DNA of 64,000 nt from Clostridium tunisiense TJ (GTDB taxonomy: Bacteria > Bacillota > Clostridia > Clostridiales > Clostridiaceae), in contig NZ_AMQH01000005.1 of the NCBI RefSeq assembly GCF_000300195.1, positions 124,001 through 188,000 of the forward strand, read 5' to 3'. The number at the start of each line of letters is the position of its first letter. Position 1 is the stretch's first letter. The position numbers and the translations under genes are program-made. This document shows positions 10,903 to 21,687 of the stretch, piece by piece. Below the pieces are notes generated by a model. That model was not told the DNA's origin and searched no databases. It worked only from the letters and a program-made list of their open reading frames with translations.

Positions 10903-11517
10903 ATGAAAGGGAAAACTCATGCAGCAGTTGGAACATCAGTTTTTGTATTTTTGTGTAATATATTACCCGGGAAATTCGGACTAATTAACTTAGTTTTCGC
11001 CATAATTGGTTCTCTTTTGCCAGATATAGATCATCCGAAAAGTTTTGTAAATAGATATTTATTGCCCTTTAGAAATCAGGCCACTAAGGTAACATTATTT
11101 TGTTCTTTGGGCATATTAATGTTGTACTTAGATAGTATTATCAATAATGTTCCCATTTTAAAAATCATTGGGATTTCACTAATACTAATAGGAGTATCAA
11201 CTCATAGAATGGGTTTAACTCATAGTTTACTAGGATTAATAATATTTTCAGTAGTCCTCAGTTTTTTTGCTAATATTTACGAATTAATATATGTGGAGTT
11301 TTACTTCTTTTTCAGTTTTTTTCTACATTTAATTTGTGATATGTGCACCAAAAGAGGTGTACCTTTATTTTATCCCTTTAGTAATAAGAAATATAAACTT
11401 CCCATTACCTTTACAACAGGAAGTTTTATTGGTAACTTTTTAGAGGGAGCTATTATTGTGCTATCCATAGGCTATGCAGGTTATAATTTAGGGAGATTGT
11501 TTGATATATTCAAATAA
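10903..11517 (+). CDS. YdjM-family (DUF457) membrane-bound metal-dependent hydrolase
   Basis: A 204-residue membrane protein with four to five hydrophobic segments and the metal-binding pattern of the YdjM/DUF457 family: KTHAAVG at the start, LLPDIDHPKS near residue 47, THRMGLTHSLLG near 105 and HLICDMCTKRG near 143, spreading His and Asp ligands over the membrane face. The exact substrate of the family is not settled; E. coli YdjM is an SOS-induced membrane protein, which may fit its position among uvr genes. Start follows AAGGAG. It stands alone between a terminator and uvrC. Confidence 0.85.
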   Translation: MKGKTHAAVGTSVFVFLCNILPGKFGLINLVFAIIGSLLPDIDHPKSFVNRYLLPFRNQATKVTLFCSLGILMLYLDSIINNVPILKIIGISLILIGVSTHRMGLTHSLLGLIIFSVVLSFFANIYELIYVEFYFFFSFFLHLICDMCTKRGVPLFYPFSNKKYKLPITFTTGSFIGNFLEGAIIVLSIGYAGYNLGRLFDIFK

Positions 11518-11741
11518 TCTTAAAATTAGTTTTATAGTTGATTTTTGATTTCTGTGATAAATAAGAAATTTAATGATAGTATATAAATTGCAGCAATATT
11601 TCTATATTACTCAATAAATTAAAAGCAAATTATATGAAAAATGCAAGAGTATATTTATTGTTAGTGTAGTCTCTTTATTGCAATCTAAATATTACAAATA
11701 GTTGTAGAAATATGTAAATCCGTTTTTATGGAGGTGAAACT

Positions 11742-13613
11742 ATGTTTGATTTTGAATTTCATTTAAAGAATTTGCCTGATAGCCCAGGAGTTTATCTTAT
11801 GAGAAATTCTTTAGGTGAAGTTATATATGTAGGTAAAGCAAAAAATCTAAAAAATAGGGTAAGGCAGTACTTTCAAAGTTCTAAAAATCATAGCGAAAAG
11901 GTTAAGGCTATGGTTAAGAACATTGATGAATTTGAATATATAGTTACAGACTCTGAAATTGAAGCTTTAATATTAGAGTGTAATTTAATTAAAAAATATA
12001 GTCCAAGATATAATATTTTGTTAAAAGATGATAAGTACTTTCCTTTTATAAAAATCACTGTAAATGAAGAGTTTCCTAGGGTCATTGTTACAAGAAATCA
12101 CGCCAAGGATGGCGCAAGATATTTTGGACCTTATACAGATGCCAGTGCAGTTTATACTGTTTATGAGCTAATAAAAAAAATATTTCCTCTTAGAACTTGT
12201 AGAAGAGTTATAAAAGAAGATGGACCTAAAACTAGACCTTGTTTAAATTATCATATAAATCTATGTAAAGCCCCTTGTGATGGATTGATATCAAGAGCTG
12301 AGTACGGGAAAATCGTCAATGAAATCATAGACCTTTTAACAGGGAAAGATAAGGAGATAACGGATAAGCTGAGAAAAGAAATGGAAGAAGCCTCAGAAAG
12401 TTTAGACTTTGAAAGGGCAGCTACCCTTAGGGATAAGTTATTAGCTATTGAAAAAATAAATGAAAAACAAAAAATTATCAGTGGAAACTTTGAAAATGAG
12501 GATTTTATTGCTATATCTCAAGATGAAAAAGATAGTTGTATTCAAATCTTTTTCCTAAGAGATGGAAAAATGGTTGGACGAGAAGACTTTATTTTAGATG
12601 ATACAGGAAGTGAAAGCCCTGACAGCGTGGTTTCAAACTTCATAAAGAGTTTCTATGGAGGAACGGCCTTTGTGCCTAAGCATATATATGTTACCCATTG
12701 TGAAGATATAGAAATCCTTGAGCAGTGGCTTACAATGAAAAAGGAATATAAGGTTTTAATTAAAATACCTCAAAAGGGAGAAAAACGTAAGGTTTTAGAA
12801 ATGGTACAGAAGAATGCAAATCATGCCTTAGAGATGTTTAAAATTAAACATAAAGTGAATAAAGAACTTCATACTATTGCATTAACGGAACTTGTAGAAA
12901 CTCTTAATTTAGATGAAATACCAAGTAGAATTGAAGCCTATGATATTTCCAATATAATGGGAATGGATTCAGTTGGTACCATGGTAGTATTTCAAGATGG
13001 GGTAAGCAAGAATAGTGATTATAGAAGATTTAAGATAAAAACTGTTCAAGGCGCTAATGACTATGAGTCAATGAGGGAAATTTTATATAGAAGATTTAGA
13101 CATGGACTTGAAGAAGTAGAAAAAATAAAAAATAATGAAATTGCCTTAAGTGCAGGTAAATTTTCTGTGTTTCCAGATTTAATTATGATGGATGGTGGAA
13201 GAGGACAGGTAAATGTAGCTTTAGAAGTCCTTCAAGACTTGAAGATAAATATTCCAGTTTGTGGTATGGTTAAAGATGACAAGCACAAAACACGAGGACT
13301 TATATATGATAATATTGAAGTGCCTATAAAGCCTAGTTCTCAATGCATGCACCTAATAACTAGAATACAAGATGAGGTTCATCGCTTTGCAATAACCTAT
13401 CATAGAACCTTAAGAGATAAGAGGACTCTTTATTCAATTTTAGAAGAGATTCCTAAGATTGGAGAAAAGCGAAGAAGAGAACTACTTAAAAAGTTTGGAA
13501 GTATTGAGAATATAAAAAATGCTACCTACGAAGAATTAATAGACACTCCTTCTATGGATAGTAAAGCAGCTGAGAGTATAATAGAATACTTTAACCATAC
13601 TATGGAAGGATAG
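11742..13613 (+). CDS. uvrC: Excinuclease ABC subunit C
   Basis: UvrC makes both incisions in nucleotide excision repair. The 623-residue product shows the GIY-YIG nuclease at the start (PGVYLMRNSLGEVIYVGKAK, 3' incision), a UVR domain near residues 205-235 (ASESLDFERAATLRDKL) that meets UvrB, the RNase H-like 5' incision domain (RIEAYDISN near 395, with MMDGGRGQ near 485) and tandem helix-hairpin-helix DNA-binding motifs at the end (PKIGEKRRRELLKKFGS). GGAGGTG precedes the ATG. It starts a run with the PHP gene 40 bp downstream. The 224 bp upstream are AT-rich and hold no gene that I can see. Confidence 0.97.
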   Translation: MFDFEFHLKNLPDSPGVYLMRNSLGEVIYVGKAKNLKNRVRQYFQSSKNHSEKVKAMVKNIDEFEYIVTDSEIEALILECNLIKKYSPRYNILLKDDKYFPFIKITVNEEFPRVIVTRNHAKDGARYFGPYTDASAVYTVYELIKKIFPLRTCRRVIKEDGPKTRPCLNYHINLCKAPCDGLISRAEYGKIVNEIIDLLTGKDKEITDKLRKEMEEASESLDFERAATLRDKLLAIEKINEKQKIISGNFENEDFIAISQDEKDSCIQIFFLRDGKMVGREDFILDDTGSESPDSVVSNFIKSFYGGTAFVPKHIYVTHCEDIEILEQWLTMKKEYKVLIKIPQKGEKRKVLEMVQKNANHALEMFKIKHKVNKELHTIALTELVETLNLDEIPSRIEAYDISNIMGMDSVGTMVVFQDGVSKNSDYRRFKIKTVQGANDYESMREILYRRFRHGLEEVEKIKNNEIALSAGKFSVFPDLIMMDGGRGQVNVALEVLQDLKINIPVCGMVKDDKHKTRGLIYDNIEVPIKPSSQCMHLITRIQDEVHRFAITYHRTLRDKRTLYSILEEIPKIGEKRRRELLKKFGSIENIKNATYEELIDTPSMDSKAAESIIEYFNHTMEG

Positions 13614-13653
13614 CTTGTTTATAAAAAAGAACAAGTATAGAGGAGGAAGATAA

Positions 13654-14373
13654 ATGAAAAATTCTATAGATGTGCACACTCATACTATAGCTAGTGGTCA
13701 TGCCTACACAACTTTATTAGAAAATGCAAAGGAAGCAGCTAATAAAGGAATCAAGGTCTTAGGAGTTTCAGACCATGGACCTAATATGCCAGGAGGACCT
13801 CATTTGTTTTATTTTGGTAACTTACGAGTAATTCCTAGGGAATTATATGGTGTTAAAATATTAAGAGGCTGTGAAGCCAACATCATAGACTTTCAAGGAA
13901 ATATAGATATACCAGAAAGAATACAAAATAACCTAGACTATATTATAGCTAGTCTTCATGACGTATGTATTGAGCCAGGTACCGTAGAAGAACATACGAA
14001 TGCTTATCTAAAGGTTATGGATAATCCAAATGTAATGATTATTGGACACCCTGGGAATCCTAGTTTTCCAATGGATAATGAAGCCTTTGTAAAAAAAGCT
14101 AAAGAAAAGGATATTATTATTGAAATAAATAGTAGCTCCTTTAAAGGAGCAAGAAAAGGTTGTGAGGATACTTGTTATAACATTGCAAGGTTATGCAAAG
14201 AACATAGCGTTAAAATAATCTTTGGAAGTGATGCACATACTTGTTTTCAAATTGGAGAATTTAAGGAAGCTGAGGAACTTATAAAAGATTTAAATATGCC
14301 AGAAGAATTAATAATGAACAGTGATGAACATAAATTTGTAAATTATTTAAGAGAAAAGGGAAAAAATATGTAA
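13654..14373 (+). CDS. PHP-domain metal-dependent phosphoesterase (YcdX-like)
   Basis: A 239-residue single-domain PHP protein. The metal-site histidines and aspartates are in the usual order: [13 protein letters not shown] at residues 5-17, SDHG near 40, E near 74 in GCEANI, H in SLHD near 102, H in IGHPGN near 131 and FGSDAH near 193. This spacing resembles the trinuclear-metal YcdX group of phosphatases rather than HisK histidinol phosphatases. Substrate is not known. It sits between uvrC and murB with a good GAGGAGG site, and is probably transcribed with uvrC. Confidence 0.88.
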   Translation: MKNSIDVHTHTIASGHAYTTLLENAKEAANKGIKVLGVSDHGPNMPGGPHLFYFGNLRVIPRELYGVKILRGCEANIIDFQGNIDIPERIQNNLDYIIASLHDVCIEPGTVEEHTNAYLKVMDNPNVMIIGHPGNPSFPMDNEAFVKKAKEKDIIIEINSSSFKGARKGCEDTCYNIARLCKEHSVKIIFGSDAHTCFQIGEFKEAEELIKDLNMPEELIMNSDEHKFVNYLREKGKNM

Positions 14374-14442
14374 TAATCCTTGATATGGCAATGCAAATTA
14401 ATTTATACTAAGTATATAATAATGATTAAGAAGAGGTATAGA

Positions 14443-15360
14443 ATGAGCTTGAATATGAATTTTATAAAAGAGTTAAAAGAAATTGTAGGAGTGGAAAATG
14501 TAGCACTTGATGAACCTATGAAAAATCATACTTCTTTTAAAGTTGGAGGACCAGCAGATGCATTAGTATATCCAACTAATTATGATATGGTAAAAAGGAC
14601 AATTTCACTTTGTAAAGACAGTAATGTGAATTATTTTATTTTAGGTAATGGCTCAAACCTTTTAGTTAAGGATGGAGGCATAAGAGGGGTTGTAATTAAG
14701 TTTTGTAAATTAAATAAAATTACAGTAGAAAGTAATAAAATCATTGCGGAGAGTGGGGCAAAACTTAATGATGTTTCTACAGCTGCCTTAAACTCAAGCC
14801 TTGCAGGTTTTGAGTTTGCTTGCGGAATACCTGGAAGCATTGGAGGAGCTACCACAATGAATGCTGGTGCTTATGATGGTGAGATGTCAAAGGTACTTTA
14901 TAGCGCTTTAGTTATAGACAATGAAGGCGAAATAAGAAGCCTTTCTAAGGAAGAATTGGAACTTTCCTATAGAATGAGTGCAATTTTAAAACATGGATAT
15001 ATAGTACTTCAAGTAACCTTGGAGTTAGCAAATGGAGATAGAGACAAGATTAAGGCTAGAATTGATGAACTTACACAAAGAAGATGCGAAAAACAGCCAC
15101 TTGAGTATGCTTCAGCAGGAAGCACTTTTAAAAGACCTGAGGGATATTTTGCAAGTAAATTAATACAAGATGCTGAGTTAAAGGGCTTTCATGTAGGAGA
15201 TGCAGAAGTATCAGAAAAACATTCTGGATTCCTTATAAATAAGGGAGGCGCTAGTGCAAAGGATGTTTTAGAGTTAATTTCATTAGTTAAAGCTAAGGTG
15301 TATGAGAAGTTTGGGGTAGAACTACACACCGAAGTTAGAATCATTGGGGAAGATAACTAA
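14443..15360 (+). CDS. murB: UDP-N-acetylenolpyruvoylglucosamine reductase
   Basis: MurB reduces UDP-GlcNAc-enolpyruvate to UDP-MurNAc with NADPH and FAD, the second committed step of peptidoglycan precursor synthesis. FAD-binding and catalytic landmarks are present: [14 protein letters not shown] near residue 27, LGNGSNLLV near 66, GIPGSIGGA near 128, and [15 protein letters not shown] near 225, whose serine is the proton donor in type II MurB enzymes. The ATG at 14443 gives 305 residues, the usual size, and has AAGAAGAGG upstream; an upstream ATG at 14380 would add 21 unrelated residues. It lies close to rapZ-yvcK-whiA as in other Firmicutes. Confidence 0.95.
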   Translation: MSLNMNFIKELKEIVGVENVALDEPMKNHTSFKVGGPADALVYPTNYDMVKRTISLCKDSNVNYFILGNGSNLLVKDGGIRGVVIKFCKLNKITVESNKIIAESGAKLNDVSTAALNSSLAGFEFACGIPGSIGGATTMNAGAYDGEMSKVLYSALVIDNEGEIRSLSKEELELSYRMSAILKHGYIVLQVTLELANGDRDKIKARIDELTQRRCEKQPLEYASAGSTFKRPEGYFASKLIQDAELKGFHVGDAEVSEKHSGFLINKGGASAKDVLELISLVKAKVYEKFGVELHTEVRIIGEDN

Positions 15361-15426
15361 ATTATAAAGGCTAAAAATATATAGACTTTATAATTTTTAA
15401 ATTACAGTATTTCTTAGTTTAAAAAC

Positions 15427-15590
15427 TTAGGTATCTGAAAATAAATAGTAAGTCAAAGATGTGAAGGATATTTTAAGTTAGGCACTGAATCAGAATCAGC
15501 AGATAGTAGAGCTATCTAAGGGTTCTGTTGACGTAGTATAACAAAAAATAGACAAGGACACTGACTTGCTTATTTTTGAAGATGCCTTAA
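15427..15590. repeat. MITE-like element, copy 1, with imperfect terminal inverted repeats
   Basis: The left end (TTAGGTATCTGAAAATAAAT, then AAGTCAAAGATGTGAAGGAT) is an imperfect reverse complement of the right end (GACAAGGACACTGACTT, then TTTTTGAAGATGCCTTAA). The same ends and the inner block TAGTAGAGCTATCTAAGGGTT occur in a second copy at 26197-26376. The 380-bp gap between murB and hisC has no gene besides this element and the palindrome next to it. Confidence 0.65.
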
Positions 15591-15659
15591 GGGAAGAAAT
15601 ATAAACTTAATATGTAAGAAAAATTTCTTGTATATTAAGTTTATAAAGTACTCCCTTAA
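15587..15659. other. Long palindrome joined to the MITE-like element
   Basis: TTAAGGGA at 15587 pairs with TCCCTTAA ending at 15659, and a perfect 14-bp inner stem TATAAACTTAATAT (15600-15613) pairs with ATATTAAGTTTATA (15632-15645). It may act as a terminator for murB or as a structure trapped at the element's right end. The T-poor 3' side speaks against a standard terminator. Confidence 0.55.
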
Positions 15660-15738
15660 AAAACCAAAAGAAAATTCATAATTTTTAAACTTTTAAATAT
15701 TGTAGTTATATAGATAAATAAATAAGGGGGAAAAACAA

Positions 15739-16833
15739 ATGGGGTATGCTATTAGAGCAGAAGTTCTTGACCTAGGGGTTTATAAGGCAGGAAAGCCGAT
15801 TGATGAGGTTAAGAGAGAGTTAGGACTTGAGGAGGTTATTAAGCTTGCTTCCAATGAAAATCCATTAGGATGTTCACCAAAGGTTAAGGAAGCACTTAAT
15901 GATATTATCAATGAAACTCATATGTATCCAGATGCATCTAATTTCGAACTAAAAGAAGCAATAAGTAAAAGGTTGGGAATATCACCAGAACAAGTATTTT
16001 GCGGCACAGGATCAGACTCTCTTATAAGAGTTATTTGTAATACTTTTATAAATCCTGGAGATGAAAGTATTATGGCAGAAATTACATTTCCAAGATATGA
16101 AGCTTCAGTTAAGTTAATGGGAGGAAAGGTAATTTCAATTCCTATGAAAAATAATGGGTTAGATATAGAAGAAATGGTAAATGCCATTACTGAAAGAACT
16201 AAAATTATTTGGTTCTGCAACCCAAATAACCCAACTGGAACTATTTTTACGAGAGAGGAATTAGATAAGGTATTAGGTAAAATTCCACCTAATGTGGTAA
16301 TTATAATGGATGAAGCTTATATTGAATATGTTACTGATAAGAACTTCCCTGATTCTTTAGAATTACTTCCTAAATATCCTAACATGGTAATCTTGAGAAC
16401 CTTTTCAAAGGCTTATGGCCTTGCAGCTTTAAGATGTGGATATGGTATTGTTCATAAGGAGTTAGGAGAATATTTTAATAGAATTATAGGACCTTTTGAT
16501 GTAAATCTATTCGCTCAAAAGGCAGCTATAGCAGCATTAGAGGACGAAGCTTTCTTAACATTAGTTCATGATACTAATGTTAAAGGCAGAGATTACTTAT
16601 ATGAAGAACTAGACAAAATGAGATTGCCTTATGCAAGGACTAATGCTAACTTTATTATGATGAACACTTTAGTGGATGACAAAATAGTTTTTGATAGATT
16701 ATTAAGAGCTGGAATTATCGTAAGACCAGGACATTTATTAGGAATGCCAGGTTGGATGAGAGTAACCATTGGAACAGAAGTCCAAAATCATAAGTTTATA
16801 AAAGCACTGAAAGAAATCTTAGCAACTATTTAA
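15739..16833 (+). CDS. hisC: Histidinol-phosphate aminotransferase-like PLP enzyme
   Basis: A fold-type I aminotransferase of 364 residues, the normal HisC length. Seen: the substrate-phosphate/N-terminal motif ASNENPLGCSP near residue 37, NPNNPTGT near 155, the PLP-contacting DEAYIEY near 188, the Schiff-base lysine in TFSKAYGLAALR near 222, and the C-terminal arginine region GIIVRPG near 330. HisC transfers the amino group from glutamate to imidazole-acetol phosphate. It is alone here rather than in a his operon, so it could also act on aromatic keto acids; CobD-like activity is less likely. AAGGGGG lies 8 bp before the ATG, and a terminator follows. Confidence 0.9.
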   Translation: MGYAIRAEVLDLGVYKAGKPIDEVKRELGLEEVIKLASNENPLGCSPKVKEALNDIINETHMYPDASNFELKEAISKRLGISPEQVFCGTGSDSLIRVICNTFINPGDESIMAEITFPRYEASVKLMGGKVISIPMKNNGLDIEEMVNAITERTKIIWFCNPNNPTGTIFTREELDKVLGKIPPNVVIIMDEAYIEYVTDKNFPDSLELLPKYPNMVILRTFSKAYGLAALRCGYGIVHKELGEYFNRIIGPFDVNLFAQKAAIAALEDEAFLTLVHDTNVKGRDYLYEELDKMRLPYARTNANFIMMNTLVDDKIVFDRLLRAGIIVRPGHLLGMPGWMRVTIGTEVQNHKFIKALKEILATI

Positions 16834-16850
16834 AATTCACATATAATAGA

Positions 16851-16882
16851 AATACACATTGAATTTCAATGTGTATTTTTAT
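16851..16882 (+). terminator. Intrinsic terminator after hisC
   Basis: A 13-bp perfect stem AATACACATTGAA / TTCAATGTGTATT is followed by TTTTATT. The following 326 bp up to rapZ are AT-rich; I see no gene there. Confidence 0.85.
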
Positions 16883-17208
16883 TATTTATGTATGTTATTA
16901 ACAAGATGTTAAATATAATATATTATGTGGTATAATAATTAAAAGTAATATAAATATACTAATGAACTTATATGCAAGTTTGAGCACTATTTTTCAAATA
17001 GAAAATCATTCTAAAACAACTTATATTAAGTAGGTTGCAAAATGGAATAGATGTTATTTTAGTTCTTTTATAGCATTCCAGGTAGCATGGAAAACTTCAA
17101 CAGAAATTTTAATAAACAATACTTCAATTTATAATGAATTTGTCTTATAAGTTTATTATGAATTTAAGATAATAATAATGAATACAAATTTGCAAAGGGG
17201 TGTATTAA

Positions 17209-18093
17209 ATGAGATTTGTAATAGTGACGGGAATGTCAGGCGCTGGAAAAACACAAGCTATCAGAAGTCTTGAAGATTTAGGATATTTTTGTGTTGACAA
17301 TTTACCACCCACATTAATTCCAAAATTTGCAGAGGCTTGTTTTCAAACAGAGGGTAAAATTGATAAAATAGCTATAGTTGTAGATATCCGTGGTAGAAGA
17401 TTTTTCGATGATTTATTTCAAAGTTTAAATCTTCTTAATGAGGATGGATATTTATATGAAGTATTGTTTTTAGAAGCAACAGATGAAGTATTAGTAAAGC
17501 GCTATAAGGAAAGTAGAAGAAAGCACCCATTAGCACCTGATGGTAGAGTTATAAATGGTATTAGTATTGAGAGAAAAAAGCTCAGAGCTATAAGAGATAA
17601 AGCTAATAAAATTATTAATACTACAAAACTTTCCAATAAGGAACTAAATGAAGAAATTATAAATTATTTTGGAGAGCAGGGGCAAATAGAAACCCAACTT
17701 CTTATAAATGTAGTTTCCTTTGGTTTTAAATATGGAATTCCACTAGACTCTGATTTAGTCTTTGATGTAAGATTCTTGCCAAATCCCTTCTACATCCCCG
17801 AACTTAAGCCGTTTTCAGGATTAGATAAGCCCGTGAGAGATTATGTTCTTACTAAAAATGAAACTAAAGAGTTTGTAGATAAACTAATTGATATGTTGTT
17901 ATTTTTAATACCAAACTATAAAAATGAGGGAAAAAGACAACTGATTATTTCAATAGGATGTACAGGTGGAAGGCATCGTTCAGTGGCAATTGCAAATAAA
18001 ATTTATGAGTTACTTTGTCATAATGGTCATAATGTTACTGTTGATCACAGGGATATTAATGAGGATGTAAATCGAGGAGCAGGTAAGCTATGA
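17209..18093 (+). CDS. rapZ: RNase adapter/nucleotide-binding protein RapZ (YvcJ)
   Basis: A 294-residue P-loop protein with Walker [21 protein letters not shown] at residues 7-26 and the C-terminal domain motif [15 protein letters not shown] near residue 248, both diagnostic of RapZ/YvcJ. In E. coli RapZ senses glucosamine-6-phosphate and steers RNase E; in Bacillus YvcJ hydrolyses GTP and affects competence. The role in clostridia is inferred. The ATG follows GGGGTG and the stop overlaps the start of yvcK by 4 bp (ATGA), so the two are translationally coupled, with whiA 4 bp after yvcK. Confidence 0.95.
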   Translation: MRFVIVTGMSGAGKTQAIRSLEDLGYFCVDNLPPTLIPKFAEACFQTEGKIDKIAIVVDIRGRRFFDDLFQSLNLLNEDGYLYEVLFLEATDEVLVKRYKESRRKHPLAPDGRVINGISIERKKLRAIRDKANKIINTTKLSNKELNEEIINYFGEQGQIETQLLINVVSFGFKYGIPLDSDLVFDVRFLPNPFYIPELKPFSGLDKPVRDYVLTKNETKEFVDKLIDMLLFLIPNYKNEGKRQLIISIGCTGGRHRSVAIANKIYELLCHNGHNVTVDHRDINEDVNRGAGKL

Positions 18094-19427
18094 AGCTTAG
18101 GTACTGGCTAAGGCCAGGAATTGGAATTAAGCGGTGGCTTGCCAAGTCAGTTTTTGGCATTGCACTTATAGTTTATGCCGTTATGGAACTTATAAATAAG
18201 TTTTACTTTGGATTAGATTATATTCTATTTTGGATTTTAATTATTTTCATCGGCATTTTTGCTGTTTATTATGGATTTTCTAATTATACTGAAAGAATGT
18301 TTGCACTTTTAAACTTAGAAGTAGTAAATTTATCTCTAAGTAAGAAAAATATAGGAGAACTAATCTATGAAAAGAAAATCCTAGTTAAGGGCCCTAAAAT
18401 AGTTGTTATTGGTGGAGGAACAGGGCTTTCTAATATGCTAAGTGGCCTTAAAAAGTTCACTAGTAATATTACAGCTATTGTTACAGTAGCTGATGATGGA
18501 GGAGGTTCTGGGGTTTTAAGACAGGACCTAGGAATTTTGCCTCCAGGAGATATAAGAAACTGCATAATAGCCCTTGCAGATACTGAGCCTATAATGGAAG
18601 ATTTATTTAGGTACAGGTTTAAGGATGGAAGACTTGAGAACCAAAACTTTGGTAATCTATTCTTAGCAGCAATGGATGGTATATCAGATAACTTCCTAGA
18701 AGCTATAAAAAAAACCTGTTCTGTACTTGCAGTTACTGGAAGGGTACTGCCAGTAACCTTAGAAAATCTTCAACTTTTTGCAAGGCTTAAAAATGGTTCC
18801 TTGGTAAGAGGGGAATCTGTAATACCCATAGAAGCAGTAAGAAGAAATTCACCTATTGAAAGTGTGTTTATAGAGCCTAAAGAAGCTAAAGCAGTAGAGG
18901 AAGCTATAACTGCAATTTTAGAGGCGGATGCTGTTATTTTAGGACCAGGAAGTCTTTATACTAGTATAATCCCTAACCTATTAGTAAGGGATATAAAAGA
19001 AGCCTTAAATGATACTAGAGGAATTAAAATTTACGTATCTAATATAATGACTCAGCCTGGAGAAACTGATAATTTTACAGTGCAAGATCACATTAAAGCA
19101 ATTCATGAGCATTGTGGCAGTTTAATTATAGACTATGCAATAGTAAATGGAGAAAATATTGGTGAAGATTTAAAAAAGAAATATTTAGAGGAAGGTTCTA
19201 TTCCGGTAGTTCTGGAAAAATCTAAAAATGATAATCTGGATGTGGAGTATATTAAAGCAAACATTGTTAAAATTAAGAATGGATATGTAAGACATAACGA
19301 AGATAGACTTGCAGAAATATTAGTTGAAACAGTAATGAGAAAAAAATTATTCTATGATGAAAAAAGAATCTTAGAGTTCTTTTATCTATCACAAAAGTTA
19401 AAAGAAGCTAAAAGAAATAGGGAGTAA
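18090..19427 (+). CDS. yvcK: YvcK/CofD-family gluconeogenesis factor with N-terminal membrane segments
   Basis: YvcK binds UDP-GlcNAc and links central carbon metabolism to cell wall synthesis. The core starts near residue 107 with [18 protein letters not shown] and continues with [12 protein letters not shown] and PPGDIRNCI, the substrate loop of the family. At 445 residues it is longer than Bacillus YvcK (about 320); the extra N-terminal 100 residues hold two hydrophobic segments (about 18-35 and 43-62), a form common in clostridia and expected to tether it to the membrane. It overlaps rapZ and precedes whiA in the conserved order. Confidence 0.95.
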   Translation: MKLRYWLRPGIGIKRWLAKSVFGIALIVYAVMELINKFYFGLDYILFWILIIFIGIFAVYYGFSNYTERMFALLNLEVVNLSLSKKNIGELIYEKKILVKGPKIVVIGGGTGLSNMLSGLKKFTSNITAIVTVADDGGGSGVLRQDLGILPPGDIRNCIIALADTEPIMEDLFRYRFKDGRLENQNFGNLFLAAMDGISDNFLEAIKKTCSVLAVTGRVLPVTLENLQLFARLKNGSLVRGESVIPIEAVRRNSPIESVFIEPKEAKAVEEAITAILEADAVILGPGSLYTSIIPNLLVRDIKEALNDTRGIKIYVSNIMTQPGETDNFTVQDHIKAIHEHCGSLIIDYAIVNGENIGEDLKKKYLEEGSIPVVLEKSKNDNLDVEYIKANIVKIKNGYVRHNEDRLAEILVETVMRKKLFYDEKRILEFFYLSQKLKEAKRNRE

Positions 19428-19431
19428 AGAA

Positions 19432-20382
19432 ATGTCATTTTCACTAAAGGTTAAGAATGAAATTTGCAGATATACAAATTTATCAAAAGAAGAAGCTATA
19501 GCAGAATTATCTGCCATAATGAAGGCAAGTGGGACTTTAGGACTTGGAACAAATAAGTCTGTTAGTTTTAAGGTAGTAACAGAAAACCCTGCTATAGCTA
19601 GATTAATTTTCAAGATATTAAAAGAGCACTTTAATGTGCACACAAAACTTCTTGTAAAGAGGAGTAATTCATTAAAGAAAAATAATGTTTATGTAGTTAT
19701 AATACCTGAGGATATTGATGTAAGAACTCTCTTAGAAGAAGTAGGAGTTTTGGAAAGAGAAGAATTACTAACAATTAATTATGGAATACCAGAAAATATG
19801 ATTGATGATGAATTAAAGAAAAGAGCATATATAAGAGGGGCATTTTTAGGTGGAGGAAGCATAAGTAATCCAGAAAAGACTTATCACTTAGAATTCGTGA
19901 CTCATAACTTTGATTATGCTACAGAACTAAGCAAGTTAATAAATACCTATGGTCTTTCTTCAAAAGTTATTCAAAGAAAAAATAGCTTTGTAATTTACAT
20001 TAAAGAAGGAGAACAAATAGTTGATTTGCTAAACATCATTAGTGCTCATAGTTCACTTCTCCAACTAGAAAATATAAGAATCATGAAGGAAATGAGAAAT
20101 AATGTAAATAGGTTAGTTAACTGTGAAACCGCAAACTTGAGTAAAACAGTAAATGCTGCTGTCCGCCAGGTAGAGAGTATAAAGCTAATTGAAGAAGAAA
20201 TCGGATTAGATAGGTTGCCTAAAAACTTAAGGGAAGTAGCAGAGCTTAGATTAGAATTTCCTGATGAGTCACTTAAGGAGCTTGGGGCAATGCTTAATCC
20301 TCCAGTAGGTAAATCTGGGGTAAACCATAGATTAAGAAGAATAGAAAAAATTGCAGAGGAGCTACATAAAGAAGGTAGGTAG
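19432..20382 (+). CDS. whiA: DNA-binding protein WhiA
   Basis: WhiA joins an N-terminal domain related to LAGLIDADG homing endonucleases, without nuclease activity, to a C-terminal helix-turn-helix. In this 316-residue copy the first domain includes AYIRGAFLGGGSISNP near residue 128, and the HTH end includes LGAMLNPPVGKSGVNHRLRR near 285. WhiA controls sporulation-septation in actinobacteria and influences division and chromosome segregation in Bacillus. It follows yvcK by 4 bp in the standard rapZ-yvcK-whiA order. Confidence 0.96.
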   Translation: MSFSLKVKNEICRYTNLSKEEAIAELSAIMKASGTLGLGTNKSVSFKVVTENPAIARLIFKILKEHFNVHTKLLVKRSNSLKKNNVYVVIIPEDIDVRTLLEEVGVLEREELLTINYGIPENMIDDELKKRAYIRGAFLGGGSISNPEKTYHLEFVTHNFDYATELSKLINTYGLSSKVIQRKNSFVIYIKEGEQIVDLLNIISAHSSLLQLENIRIMKEMRNNVNRLVNCETANLSKTVNAAVRQVESIKLIEEEIGLDRLPKNLREVAELRLEFPDESLKELGAMLNPPVGKSGVNHRLRRIEKIAEELHKEGR

Positions 20383-20385
20383 AGT

Positions 20386-21687
20386 ATGTCAAAGCATGAG
20401 GATATTATTAAGTATATACTTTCTCTAGATATTGGTACGAAAATTTCAGTAAGAGGTGTTAGTAGTGATTTAGGTGTAAGTGAGGGTACTGCCTATAGAG
20501 CTATTAAAGAGTGTGAATCCATTGGGATTGTTAATACAGTTCCAAGGGTTGGAACTGTAAGGGTAGAAAAACTTGAAAAAAGAAATATAGACAAAATTAC
20601 CTTCGGTGAAGTGGTAAACATTGTTGATGGAACTCTTCTAGGAGGAAAACAAGGAGCTCATAAGAACTTAGAAAAGTTTGTTATTGGAGCCATGGAAGTT
20701 GAAACAATAAAAAAATATATCAGTCCAGGAGCCCTTCTTATTGTAGGAAACAGAGAGGAGGCCCAAAGGCTTGCTCTTGAAAATGGTTGTGCTGTTTTAA
20801 TAACGGGAGGATTTTCCTGTAGTGAGGAAATTGAAGAATTAGCAGATGAAAATGAACTTCCGCTAATCTCTTGCACCTATGACACTTTTACTGTAGCTAG
20901 TATGATTAATAAAGCAATTTTTGAAAATAACGTTAAAAAAGAAATAATATTAGTGGAAGATATAATGGAAAAAAATCCAAAGTATTTGACCAGCTATGAT
21001 AAAGTAAAAAAACTTAAAGACTTAATTGATAAAACAAAGCATGAAAGATATCCAGTTGTGGATGAAAATCAAAAAGTAATAGGAATAGTTACTTTAAATG
21101 ATATTAAGGATAATAAGGATGATGAAATTATCGCTAATATAATGATAAAGGACCCAATTGTAGTGATGCCAACAACTACTGTAGCTTATGCTGCACATAT
21201 TATGGCTTGGGAAGGAATAAAACTTTGCCCTGTAGTGGTGAAAAAGAAGTTGGTAGGGGTTATATCAAGAGAAGATGTAATTAAAGCTATGCAACTAGTT
21301 CTAAGACAACCACATGTAGGTGAAACCATGGATGATTTAATTCTTAAGAATTTTGAATTTGAAACTAATAAGGATACCATGCATTTTTGGGGAGAGATAA
21401 TTCCTGAAATGCTAGATTCTATAGGAACTGCTTCCTGGAACTCATTAAATATGTTATTATCCACTATGGGAACTATAGCTTTAAGGCAAAATACAAGTAC
21501 CAATGTAGCCATAGATAGTTTTACTTCCTACTTTATGAAGCCTGTACAAATGGGAAGGGTAATAGATATTTATTCAGAGGTTCTAGACCGAGGAAGATAC
21601 TATTCAAAAGTTGAGGTAACCATGTATAACGCCAATAAGGAACTTATTGCAAAAGCTTTACTTTCTGCAAAAGTTTTAAAGCGATAA
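20386..21687 (+). CDS. YtoI-like regulator: HTH, DRTGG, CBS pair and hotdog domain
   Basis: A 433-residue multidomain protein. Order as read: HTH (about 1-60, SVRGVSSDLGVSEGTAYRAI), DRTGG-like domain (about 70-180), tandem CBS domains (about 190-310, with GIVTLNDIKD and GVISREDVIKAM) that typically bind adenine nucleotides, and a C-terminal thioesterase-like hotdog domain (about 320-433). The set matches B. subtilis YtoI. It probably senses adenylates or acyl-CoA and binds DNA, but its targets are not known. It begins 3 bp after whiA, so it shares that operon in this organism. Confidence 0.85.
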   Translation: MSKHEDIIKYILSLDIGTKISVRGVSSDLGVSEGTAYRAIKECESIGIVNTVPRVGTVRVEKLEKRNIDKITFGEVVNIVDGTLLGGKQGAHKNLEKFVIGAMEVETIKKYISPGALLIVGNREEAQRLALENGCAVLITGGFSCSEEIEELADENELPLISCTYDTFTVASMINKAIFENNVKKEIILVEDIMEKNPKYLTSYDKVKKLKDLIDKTKHERYPVVDENQKVIGIVTLNDIKDNKDDEIIANIMIKDPIVVMPTTTVAYAAHIMAWEGIKLCPVVVKKKLVGVISREDVIKAMQLVLRQPHVGETMDDLILKNFEFETNKDTMHFWGEIIPEMLDSIGTASWNSLNMLLSTMGTIALRQNTSTNVAIDSFTSYFMKPVQMGRVIDIYSEVLDRGRYYSKVEVTMYNANKELIAKALLSAKVLKR